DNA of 64,000 nt from Actinokineospora spheciospongiae (GTDB lineage: Bacteria > Actinomycetota > Actinomycetes > Mycobacteriales > Pseudonocardiaceae): contig NZ_AYXG01000241.1 of NCBI RefSeq assembly GCF_000564855.1, positions 98,028 to 162,027 of the forward strand. Reading direction: 5' to 3'. Below are positions 16,397 to 24,043 of this stretch, piece after piece (within the stretch, counting starts at the first letter, position 1; every line of letters starts with the position of its first letter). Under the pieces are notes generated by a model. It was not told the origin of the DNA. It saw nothing but the letters and a program-made list of their open reading frames with translations, and searched no databases. Made by a program: the position numbers and the translations under genes.

Positions 16397-17160
16397 CAGG
16401 CGTCCCTCCGGTTGGTCGTGACGACCGCGGCGGCGAAGACCAGCGCGGCCACCCCGGCGAAGTACAGGAGCGCGGGCCACGGGCCCAGGGCGGCGTCCGA
16501 CGGCGGCGGGCCGTAGACCACGTCCCGTCCGGACGGGTCCGGGTCCCCGGTGATCAGCTTGTCGGCCATGGTGAACGGCAGCCACCGGTGGATGTCGTCG
16601 CCGACCCGCGGGATGAGCTGGACCAGGCTCTCCACCAGGAAGCTCCAGATCAGCAGGATCGAGATGGCGCCCGCCGACTGCCGGACCAGGGCCCCCACCC
16701 CGACCGCCAGCACCGCGGCCACCGCGTAGACCAGGCCGACCCCGGCCACCGCGCGCCACTCGTAGGGCGTCTGCAGCGCCAGGTCGGCGTTCGGCGCGAG
16801 CAGCTTGGTGATCCCCCACGAGCCGAACGCGGCCACCTCGCCGATGACCCCGGCGACCAGGGCCACCACGGCGGTCTTGGCGAACAGCACCGGGGTCCGG
16901 TTGGGCGCGGCGAGGAACGTGGCCCGCATCGTGCCGAACCGGTACTCGGTGGTGATGGCCAGCGCGGCCATCACCATCACCACGACCATCCCGAACGTGT
17001 AGCCGAACTGGCTGGCGCCCACGGTCACCGGCACCCGCGCGTCGGCGGTGGCCGCCATCAGCGCGGCGAACCCGATGGTCAGCGCCAGCGCCAGCGCGGC
17101 GCACCACCACGGCGAGCGGGTGGTGAGCAGCTTCATCCGCTCGACGGCGAGCAGCGTCAT
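16396..17160 (-). CDS. ABC-2 type exporter permease, first copy
   Basis: The 254-residue membrane protein, about six helices, begins MTLLAVERMKLLTTRSPWWC and shares ITTEYRFGTMRATF, FAKTAVVALVAGVIGEVAAFG and VGALVRQSAGAISILLIWS with the second copy, which shows recent tandem duplication. The ATG overlaps the ATPase stop (ATGA, 17157-17160). The longer open frame upstream of this ATG lies over the ATPase gene in another phase and is not used. Placement after an ATPase of the BcrA type supports an efflux or resistance role. Confidence 0.8.
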   Translation of the reverse strand: MTLLAVERMKLLTTRSPWWCAALALALTIGFAALMAATADARVPVTVGASQFGYTFGMVVVMVMAALAITTEYRFGTMRATFLAAPNRTPVLFAKTAVVALVAGVIGEVAAFGSWGITKLLAPNADLALQTPYEWRAVAGVGLVYAVAAVLAVGVGALVRQSAGAISILLIWSFLVESLVQLIPRVGDDIHRWLPFTMADKLITGDPDPSGRDVVYGPPPSDAALGPWPALLYFAGVAALVFAAAVVTTNRRDA

Positions 17161-18104
17161 CGCTTCACGCCCTCGGTGCTCAGCAGCGCGGCGGCCTCGT
17201 CGGCGATGTCGGTGTGGTACTCCACCGAGTCGCCGGTCAGCCGCATGAACGCCTCCTCCAGCGAACCGCGCTGCGGGCTCAGCTCGTGCAGCACCGCCCC
17301 GCTGCGCGCGGCCAGCTCTCCGATCTCGGCGATGTCCATCCCGGACACGACCAGGCTGTCGCCCTCGTCCCGGATGGACACGCCCGCGCGGCCGAGCGCG
17401 GCGCGCAGGTCGGCGAGCTGCGGGCTGCGCACCAGCACGGTGTTCTCGGTGGCCTGGGCGACGAAGTCCTCGGTGCTCGACTGCGAGATCAGCTTCCCGC
17501 GGCCGATCACCACCAGCTCCTGGGCGGTCAGCGCCATCTCCGAGAGCAGGTGGCTGGAGACGAAGACCGTGCGGCCCTCGTCGGCCAGCCGGTGCATGAA
17601 CTTGCGAATCCAGAGGATGCCCTCCGGGTCCAGGCCATTGACCGGTTCGTCGAACAGCAGCACCTGCGGGTCGCCGAGCAGCGCCCCGGCGATGCCCAGC
17701 CGCTGCGACATGCCCAGCGAGAAGCCGCCCGCGTTCTTGCCCGCCACCGCGGTCAGGCCGACGATGTCGAGGACCTCGTCCACCCGCTTGGCGGCGATCC
17801 GGTTCGACTTGGCCATCCACGCCAGGTGGGCGCGGGCCGAGCGGTTCGGGTGCACCCACTTCGCGTCGAGCAGCGCGCCGACCGTGCGCAGCGGGTTCTT
17901 GAGGTCCCGGTAGCTCTTGCCGCCGATGTGCACCGACCCCCCGGTCGGCGTGTCCAGTCCCAGGATCATCCGCATCGTGGTCGACTTCCCGGCGCCGTTC
18001 GGGCCGAGGAAGCCGGTGACGCGTCCGGTCGGAACGGTGAACGACAGGTTGTCGACCGCGACCGTCTTCCCGTACCGCTTGGTGAGGCCCACTGCCTCGA
18101 TCAT
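17157..18104 (-). CDS. ABC exporter ATP-binding protein (BcrA/DrrA-type)
   Basis: This 315-residue nucleotide-binding subunit has Walker A GPNGAGKST (about residues 38-46), the signature region FSLGMSQRLGIAGALLG, Walker B QVLLFDEPVNGLDP and the switch His in VFVSSHLLSEM. A C-terminal extension of about 90 residues is typical for the DrrA/BcrA subfamily. The ATG at 18104 has GGGGAG upstream; the frame extending further upstream is unsupported. It is first in a three-gene overlapping operon with two permeases. A TetR gene is divergent from it across 18105-18319 and could control it. Confidence 0.88.
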   Translation of the reverse strand: MIEAVGLTKRYGKTVAVDNLSFTVPTGRVTGFLGPNGAGKSTTMRMILGLDTPTGGSVHIGGKSYRDLKNPLRTVGALLDAKWVHPNRSARAHLAWMAKSNRIAAKRVDEVLDIVGLTAVAGKNAGGFSLGMSQRLGIAGALLGDPQVLLFDEPVNGLDPEGILWIRKFMHRLADEGRTVFVSSHLLSEMALTAQELVVIGRGKLISQSSTEDFVAQATENTVLVRSPQLADLRAALGRAGVSIRDEGDSLVVSGMDIAEIGELAARSGAVLHELSPQRGSLEEAFMRLTGDSVEYHTDIADEAAALLSTEGVKR

Positions 18105-18296
18105 GCTGATCTCCCCTTGTTGTCCTGCGTGTCCCCCGGGCTGACCCGACCAGCGTGTCCCACCGCCGGTCGTGGGCGCGTCGTCCTGTGGTCGTGCGCG
18201 CCCGTCATCTTCAGGAGGTAGCTTCCCGCCCCCTGGATACCCCGCGGCATCGGTGAGCACCCTGAGTCGACCCTGATCCGTCGATGACAGGGTTTC

Positions 18297-18310
18297 TGAA
18301 CCATGGTTCA
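18297..18310 (+). promoter_or_regulatory. TetR-type operator palindrome
   Basis: TGAACCATGGTTCA is a perfect 14-base palindrome ending nine bases before the GTG of the TetR gene. Position and form fit autorepression by that regulator, with the downstream SDR co-regulated and possibly the divergent ABC exporter operon. Confidence 0.55.
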
Positions 18311-18319
18311 ATAACCGGT

Positions 18320-18913
18320 GTGGCCCGCCCGAAGACGATCACCGACGACCGGCTGCTCGCCGCCGCCGCGGTGGTCACCGGGCGGATCGGCCCAGCGTTC
18401 ACCCTCGCCCAGGTGGCCGGGGAGGCGGGGGTGTCGGTCGGCACCGTCGCCGGGCGGTTCGGCTCCAAGCTCGGCCTGCTCGCGGCGCTGACCCGGTACA
18501 CCACCGCGAACGCGGTCGCGGCCATGCGCGCGGCGCGGGTGGCCGAACCGGACCCGGTCGCCGCCCTCCGGGCCGCCGCGGTGAGCACCCACGGCGGCCT
18601 CGGCGACGCCGAATCCGCCGCCAACCACCTGCGCCTGCTCGGCGTCGACCTGGGCGACGCGCGGCTGACCGCCCTGCTCGGCGAGCACTTCGCCGCCCTG
18701 GAGGTCGAGCTGCGCGCCGCGGTCGAAGCCGCCGACCTGCCCGCCGCGCCACCGCCACCGGTGGCCGCGCGGGTGCTGCTCTCGCTGGTCAACGGCGCAT
18801 CGATCGACTGGTCGATCCGCCCGAGCGGACCGCTCGCCGACCGGCTCACCGAGGACACCGACGCCGTGCTCGACGCCTGGCGCCGGACCACTGAACCGAC
18901 GAGGGGGAACTGA
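18320..18913 (+). CDS. TetR-family transcriptional regulator
   Basis: GTG at 18320 gives 197 residues beginning VARPKTITDDRLLAAAAVV. The helix-turn-helix is FTLAQVAGEAGVSVGTVAGRFGSKLGLL (about 28-55), followed by a helical ligand-binding domain. It is immediately followed by an SDR gene, with one base between stop and ATG, so the pair forms an operon. A palindrome just upstream is the likely autoregulatory site. A regulator next to an oxidoreductase is typical of a ligand-induced detoxification or modification unit; the ligand is unknown. Confidence 0.85.
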   Translation: MARPKTITDDRLLAAAAVVTGRIGPAFTLAQVAGEAGVSVGTVAGRFGSKLGLLAALTRYTTANAVAAMRAARVAEPDPVAALRAAAVSTHGGLGDAESAANHLRLLGVDLGDARLTALLGEHFAALEVELRAAVEAADLPAAPPPPVAARVLLSLVNGASIDWSIRPSGPLADRLTEDTDAVLDAWRRTTEPTRGN

Positions 18914-18914
18914 C

Positions 18915-19835
18915 ATGGCACGCCCACTGCAGGGCAAGGTCGCCGTGGTCACCGGGGCGACCCGGGGCTGCGGCCGCGGCATCGCGGTCGAACTGGGCGC
19001 GGCCGGGGCGACCGTCTACGCCACCGGCCGGACCACCCGCGACACCGCCTCACCGATGAAGCGCACCGAGACCATCGACGAGACCGCCGAACTGGTCGAC
19101 GCGGCGGGCGGCACCGGCGTCGCCGTCCGCTGCGACTTCACCTCGGTGTCCGACGTGGACGCCCTGCGCGACCGGATCGCCGCCGACCACGGCCGCGTCG
19201 ACGTGCTCGTCGACGACGTCTGGGGCGGCGACCAGTTCGTGGAGTTCGACACCGACTTCTGGGCGTCGGACCTGGACAAGGCGCTCGGCGTGGTGCGCAA
19301 CGGCCTGGAGACCCACCTGATCGCCCTGCACCGGTTGCTGCCGCTGGTCGTCGCCCGCCCCGGCGGCCTGGTCATCGAGGTCACCGACGGCGACGACGAC
19401 GAGTACCACTACCCCGGCGTCGGCATCCCGTACTTCCTGGTCAAGTCGGGTGTGCGGGCCATCGGCCGGGTGCTGGGCAAGGAACTCGCCGCGCACGGCG
19501 CCACCGGCCTCACGGTCACCCCCGGCTTCCTGCGCTCGGAGATGATGCTCGAGCACTTCGGCGTCACCGAGGACAACTGGCGCGACGGCACGGCCAAGGA
19601 CCCGAACTACGTCATGGCCGAGTCCCCGCACTACATCGGCCGGGCCATCGCCGCCCTCGCCGCCGACCCGGAGGTCTCCCGGTTCGCCGGGCGCACCATG
19701 GCGAGCTGGACCCTGATGCGCGAGTACGGCTTCACCGACCTCGACGGCTCCCGCCCCGACTGGGGCCGCTGGTTCGACGAGGTGGTCAAGCCGGGCCTCG
19801 ACCCCACCGCGGTCGACGCCTCCCGGTACCGCTGA
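18915..19835 (+). CDS. SDR-family oxidoreductase (DHRS1-like)
   Basis: The 306-residue protein has TGATRGCGRG at residues 12-21 as the cofactor motif and an Arg (ATGRTTRD) suited to NADPH. Its Tyr and Lys are in YFLVK. The usual catalytic Ser block reads EVTDGDDDEYHY, so the canonical Ser appears to be lost or shifted, as in some DHRS1-like enzymes. It is longer than classical SDRs, with a C-terminal extension to about residue 306. ATG start with GGGGAACTG upstream. It is co-transcribed with the TetR gene. The substrate is unknown. Confidence 0.82.
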   Translation: MARPLQGKVAVVTGATRGCGRGIAVELGAAGATVYATGRTTRDTASPMKRTETIDETAELVDAAGGTGVAVRCDFTSVSDVDALRDRIAADHGRVDVLVDDVWGGDQFVEFDTDFWASDLDKALGVVRNGLETHLIALHRLLPLVVARPGGLVIEVTDGDDDEYHYPGVGIPYFLVKSGVRAIGRVLGKELAAHGATGLTVTPGFLRSEMMLEHFGVTEDNWRDGTAKDPNYVMAESPHYIGRAIAALAADPEVSRFAGRTMASWTLMREYGFTDLDGSRPDWGRWFDEVVKPGLDPTAVDASRYR

Positions 19836-19871
19836 CAGCCTGCGCCGCCGGGTGGTCGGCCCGCGGGGTCC

Positions 19872-20528
19872 TCAGAGGTCGCCCGGGCGGACCAGCCCGG
19901 TCTCGTAGGCCAGGACCACCGCCTGCACCCGGTCGCGCAGGTCCAGCTTGGACAGCACCCGGCCGACGTGGGTCTTCACCGTCGCCTCGGACAGGAACAG
20001 CTTGCGGGCGATCTCCGCGTTCGACAGGCCCTGGGCGATGAGCACCAGCACCTCCCGCTCCCGCTCGGTCAGCACCTCCAGCGCCGACGGGTCCCGGGGT
20101 TCCCCGCCGCCGGGGCCGAGGAACCGGTCCAGCAGCCGCCGGGTCACGCTCGGGGAGACCACCGCGTCGCCCGAGGCGACCGAGCGCAGGGCGGAGACCA
20201 GGTGGCTCGGCGGGGTGTCCTTGAGCAGGAACCCGCTGGCGCCGTTGCGCAGCGCCGACAGGGCGTACTCGTCCAGGTCGAAGGTGGTCATCACCAGCAC
20301 CTTCGCCGTGCCCGCCTCGGTGATCGCCCTGGTGGCCTCGACGCCGTCGAGGACCGGCATCCGCACGTCCATCAGCACCACGTCCGGCCGCAGCGACGCG
20401 GCCAGCTCGATCGCCGCCCGCCCGTCGCCCGCCTCGCCGACGACCTCCATGTCCTCCTGCGCGCCGAGCACCATGCGGAAGCCGACCCGCATCAACTCCT
20501 GGTCGTCCACCAGCACGATCCTGATCAC
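19872..20528 (-). CDS. NarL/LuxR-type response regulator
   Basis: The 218-residue protein has an N-terminal receiver with acidic DDQE near residue 8, the phospho-acceptor Asp in DVVLMDVRMP (about 54), and a conserved Lys in LLKDTPP (about 104). The C-terminal LuxR helix-turn-helix reads LTEREREVLVLIAQGLSNAEIA...SEATVKTHVGRVL. It is four bases downstream of its cognate histidine kinase and ends the operon. Such pairs often control neighbouring ABC transporters; the exporter at 15.7-18.1 kb is a candidate target by proximity only. Confidence 0.92.
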   Translation of the reverse strand: MIRIVLVDDQELMRVGFRMVLGAQEDMEVVGEAGDGRAAIELAASLRPDVVLMDVRMPVLDGVEATRAITEAGTAKVLVMTTFDLDEYALSALRNGASGFLLKDTPPSHLVSALRSVASGDAVVSPSVTRRLLDRFLGPGGGEPRDPSALEVLTEREREVLVLIAQGLSNAEIARKLFLSEATVKTHVGRVLSKLDLRDRVQAVVLAYETGLVRPGDL

Positions 20529-20532
20529 GGCC

Positions 20533-21726
20533 TCAACCTAACCTCTCCGCCACCGGCAGCACGGCCCGCACCCGCCAGCCGCCCTCCGGGCGCGGTCCGG
20601 CCTGGAGGGTGCCGCCGAAGACGTTCGCCCGCTCCCGCATCCCGATCAACCCGTTGCCGCCGCCGGTGGTCAGGCCGGGCGCGGTGCCCAGCCCGGGGCC
20701 GCGGTCGGTGATGTCCAGCTCCACCCGGTCGCCGACCCGGGAGACCAGCACGTCCGCCCGCGCCCCCGGACCGGCGTGCTTGATCGTGTTGGTCAGCGCC
20801 TCCTGCACGATCCGGTAGACGCCCAGGCCGACGCCCGCGGGCAGCGAGTCCAGCTCCCCGGCCAGGTCCAGCCGCACCGGGACACCGGTCGCCCGGACCC
20901 GCTCGGCCAGCTCCGAGATGGACCGGGTGCCCGGTTGCGGTGCCCGCCCGGACCCGGTGCCGTCGCTGCGCAGCACGCCCAGCAGCCTGCGCAGCTCGGT
21001 CAGCGCCTCGCGGCCGGTCGTGGAGATCACCGCCAACGCCTGCTCGGCCGCCTCCGGCTGGGTGCGCACCGCGTAGGCGGCGCCGTCGGCCTGCACCACG
21101 ATCACGCTCACCGCGTGCGCCACCACGTCGTGCAGCTCGCGGGCGATGCGGGTCCGCTCGTCGGCGACGGCGATCCGGGCCTGCTGGTCGCGCTCGGTCT
21201 CCAACAGGTCCAGCCGCCGCTCGACCTCCACGTGGTAGGCCCGCCGGGCCCCGGAGAACTCCCCCAGCGTCCAGCACAGCGCGAACACCACCGAGAACAC
21301 CGCGGCCGGGACCACCCCCTCCGGCAACCCCATCCGCCACACCGCCCAGGCCACCGTCCCCACGGTCAGCCAGGCCGCGTACAGCGTCGCCTGCCTGCGC
21401 CCGACGTAGGCCACCAGCGTGTAGAGGCAGATGCCCAGCGCCAGGTCCGCCATCCGGACCCGCATGTCGCCGCTGCCGGGCTCCGCGCCGTGGGTGAACA
21501 GTTGCAGGAACCCGGCGGCGAGGACGAGGTACGCGGCGAGCACCGGCCGGTGCCTGCGGACCAGCAGGGGCGCGAGCAACCCCACCCCGACCACCCAGAA
21601 CCAGACCGACAGCGCGCCGTCGGGCAGGCCGCTGGTGACCAGCAGCTCCAGCCCGGCCAGCGCCAGGGCCAGCACGGTGTCACCCGCCGTCGGGTGCGCT
21701 TTCAACCACAGGCTCAGCCGCCGCAC
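20533..21726 (-). CDS. Sensor histidine kinase, HisKA_3 type (DesK/NarX-like)
   Basis: GTG at 21726 gives 397 residues beginning VRRLSLWLKAHPTAGD. About five membrane segments (roughly 18-155) carry the sensing part with little extracytoplasmic sequence. A coiled linker leads to the HisKA_3 motif RIARELHDVVAHAVSVIVVQ, where the His is phosphorylated. The HATPase domain has YRIVQEALTNTIKHA and GGGNGLIGMRERA. The open frame upstream to 23535 lies under the dynamin gene and is not coding. The kinase and regulator form an operon. Its signal is unknown; the multi-helix architecture suggests a membrane or lipid cue. Confidence 0.9.
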   Translation of the reverse strand: MRRLSLWLKAHPTAGDTVLALALAGLELLVTSGLPDGALSVWFWVVGVGLLAPLLVRRHRPVLAAYLVLAAGFLQLFTHGAEPGSGDMRVRMADLALGICLYTLVAYVGRRQATLYAAWLTVGTVAWAVWRMGLPEGVVPAAVFSVVFALCWTLGEFSGARRAYHVEVERRLDLLETERDQQARIAVADERTRIARELHDVVAHAVSVIVVQADGAAYAVRTQPEAAEQALAVISTTGREALTELRRLLGVLRSDGTGSGRAPQPGTRSISELAERVRATGVPVRLDLAGELDSLPAGVGLGVYRIVQEALTNTIKHAGPGARADVLVSRVGDRVELDITDRGPGLGTAPGLTTGGGNGLIGMRERANVFGGTLQAGPRPEGGWRVRAVLPVAERLG

Positions 21727-21882
21727 CCGCCCAGCGTAGGTTCCGCGGCCGTTCCCGCGCGTCAGCCCGCCGTCGCACCCCGTGTCCTCCCCGAGGCTGA
21801 CCGGCCGCCGCGTAGCGGCAAGCGGGGGACGCGGCGGAATCGACCATGGCACGATTCCCCCATACCGAGGGGAGGGACGGCC

Positions 21883-23460
21883 GTGACGACCGCGACCGAG
21901 CAGCAGCACCTCGCCGGACCGCTGTCCGCGGCGGTGGCGAACCTGTGCCAGCGCTTGCAGCCGCAGGTCTCGGCGCGGACCGCGGCCGGGTTCCGGGAGG
22001 TCCTGCGCAGGCTCTCCGCCCCGTTGCAGGTCGCGGTGGCCGGGCGGATCAAGTCGGGCAAGTCCACCCTGGTCAACGCGCTGATCGGGCGGCGGGTGGC
22101 GCCGACCGACGTCGGGGAGTGCACCCGGCTGGTCACCCGGTTCCAGTACGGGACGGTCGACCGGGTGGAGCTGGTGTTCTTCGACGGGCGCAAGCAGGTG
22201 CTCCCCTTCGACGTCGGCGGGATGATCCCGAACGACCTGGAGGTGGACTTCGACCAGGTCTCGCACCTGGAGGCGTACCTGACCAACGCCGTGCTGCGCG
22301 ACCTGACCGTCATCGACACCCCCGGCCTCGGTTCCCTCGACGCGGCGTCGGTCAAGCGCACCGAGCAGCTCCTGGGCGCGGCCAAGCACGCCAAGCCCGA
22401 CAGCGAGGACGAAGCCGGGGCGGGCGGCGACGAGCTGGACGACACCTCGCGCAACGCCGTGGCGGGCGCCGAGGCCGTCCTCTACGTGGTCACCCAGGGC
22501 GTGCGGGCCGACGACCAGCAGGCGCTCGCCGCGTTCACCGCCGCCACCGCCAGCCGCGAGGCCGGACCGGTCAACGCGATCGCCGTGCTCAACAAGGCCG
22601 ACACGATCACCCCGGAGTCGGTCGCGGGCAGCGACGGCGACGTGTGGAAGGCCGCGACCATGCTGGCGGAGAAGCAGGCCGCCACCCTCAAGCCCCGGGT
22701 CGCCGACGTCATCCCGGTCATCGGGCTGCTGGCCGAGTCCGCCGAGTCCGGCGGGTTCACCTCCGCCGACGCCGACGCCCTGCGCAGGCTGGCCGACCTC
22801 GACGACGCCACCTGGGAGACGATGCTGATCTCCGCCGACATCTTCACCACCTGGGACTGCGAGGTGCCCACCGGAACCCGGGTGCGGCTGCTGGAAACGC
22901 TCGACCTGTACGGCATCCGCACCGCCGTCGACGCGCTGCGCGCCGAGCCGGAGCTGACCGCGGGCGCGCTGCGGCGCAGGCTGCTCGACGCCTCCGGGCT
23001 CGCGGGCGTGCGCAACCGGCTGGACGCGGTCTTCCGCGCCCGCGCCGACGGCATCAAGGCCGCCGCCGCGCTGGCCAGCGTCACCGCGCTCGCGCACGCC
23101 TCCGGCGACCCCGGCGAGCGGCAGCGGGTGCACGACGCGATCGAGGTGCTGCTGGCCAAGCCGGAGGCCCACCAGCTCCGCCTGCTGGAGGCGCTGACCC
23201 TGGTCACCTCCGGCGCGGTGTCGATGCCCGACGACCTGGCCGAGGAGGTGCTGCGGGTGGGCAGCAGCGCCGTCGTCGGCGAGCAGCTCGGCATGAAGGG
23301 GCGCCCGCACAAGGAGCTGTCGGCGTACGCGCTGGAGCGCGCGGGCTGGTGGCGGTCGTTCGCGTCCTTCGGTGCCACGCCCGCGCAGAGCCGGGTCGCG
23401 CACGTGGTGCACCGCTCGTACTTCCTGATCTGGCAGCAACTCCGCGAACAGGCTGGGTGA
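21883..23460 (+). CDS. Dynamin-like GTPase, first of pair
   Basis: GTG at 21883, with GGGGAGGG upstream, gives 525 residues. GTPase motifs: G1 GRIKSGKS (54-61), G2 Thr in GECTR (about 81), G3 DTPG (145-148), G4 NKAD. The rest is helical stalk with no clear membrane helix. Bacterial dynamins oligomerise on membranes and work in pairs; mycobacterial IniA and IniC and Streptomyces DynA and DynB are examples. It heads a tightly packed operon: one base to the GrpE-like gene, which overlaps the second dynamin gene. A membrane-repair or remodelling role is inferred from family and context. Length is closer to IniC than IniA. Confidence 0.88.
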   Translation: MTTATEQQHLAGPLSAAVANLCQRLQPQVSARTAAGFREVLRRLSAPLQVAVAGRIKSGKSTLVNALIGRRVAPTDVGECTRLVTRFQYGTVDRVELVFFDGRKQVLPFDVGGMIPNDLEVDFDQVSHLEAYLTNAVLRDLTVIDTPGLGSLDAASVKRTEQLLGAAKHAKPDSEDEAGAGGDELDDTSRNAVAGAEAVLYVVTQGVRADDQQALAAFTAATASREAGPVNAIAVLNKADTITPESVAGSDGDVWKAATMLAEKQAATLKPRVADVIPVIGLLAESAESGGFTSADADALRRLADLDDATWETMLISADIFTTWDCEVPTGTRVRLLETLDLYGIRTAVDALRAEPELTAGALRRRLLDASGLAGVRNRLDAVFRARADGIKAAAALASVTALAHASGDPGERQRVHDAIEVLLAKPEAHQLRLLEALTLVTSGAVSMPDDLAEEVLRVGSSAVVGEQLGMKGRPHKELSAYALERAGWWRSFASFGATPAQSRVAHVVHRSYFLIWQQLREQAG

Positions 23461-23461
23461 G

Positions 23462-24043
23462 ATGGCTTCCTGGTTCAAGGGCAAGCGCAAGGACTCCGGT
23501 GAGGACAACACCGTGGAGGTCCGGGCCCGGGTCATCGCCGACGCCGTGCACGCGGGCTCCTACGTCGAGCAGGCCCCGTCGGGGATGCTGCCGGTGCAGT
23601 ACCCGCCCGCCACCGAGGCACCGCAGCAGCAGCCCCCGCAGCAGCAGGCACCGCAGTCGCCCCCGCAGGAGGAGGTCGAGTTGGAGAACGACTTCCGCGT
23701 CGAACCCGCGCTGGTCAGCATCGCCCCCGAGGTCTACGACCAGGTCCTCGACGAGCGCCGGGCGCTGGTGGCGCTGGCGCTCTACGCGCACGACCGGGCG
23801 CGCAGCTCCGGGGTGGCCGAGCGGATCGAGGCGGGGCTCGCCGAGGTCGGGGTCACCGCGCTGCGCCCCGACGGCGACGCCTTCGACCCGGCCGTGCACG
23901 AGGCCGGGGGCACCCTGGACACCGGGGACACCGCGCTCGACGGCACGGTCGCCGAGACCGAGGTGGTCGGGTTCAGTGACCGCGGCCTGGTGCTGCGGGC
24001 GCCGATCGTCACCGTCTACCGAGCGGGGGCGAGCACCGCGTGA
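23462..24043 (+). CDS. GrpE-like nucleotide exchange domain protein between two dynamins
   Basis: The 193-residue protein has a basic start (MASWFKGKRKD), a Pro/Gln-rich linker (PQQQPPQQQAPQSPPQ, about 56-70), a helical segment (VYDQVLDERRALVALALYAHDRA), and a C-terminal region resembling the GrpE beta domain: GVTALRPDGDAFDPAVHEAGG then GTVAETEVVGFSDRGLVLRAPIVTVY. GrpE proteins release ADP from Hsp70, but no Hsp70 gene is in this window. Position between two dynamin genes with a GTGA overlap to the second suggests it regulates or links them. GrpE similarity is judged by eye. Confidence 0.7.
   Translation: MASWFKGKRKDSGEDNTVEVRARVIADAVHAGSYVEQAPSGMLPVQYPPATEAPQQQPPQQQAPQSPPQEEVELENDFRVEPALVSIAPEVYDQVLDERRALVALALYAHDRARSSGVAERIEAGLAEVGVTALRPDGDAFDPAVHEAGGTLDTGDTALDGTVAETEVVGFSDRGLVLRAPIVTVYRAGASTA

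Noticed and set aside
21727..23535. N-terminal extension of the histidine kinase frame to 1000 residues
   Set aside because: The extra 600 residues are antisense to the dynamin gene and have shadow composition; the kinase starts sensibly at 21726.
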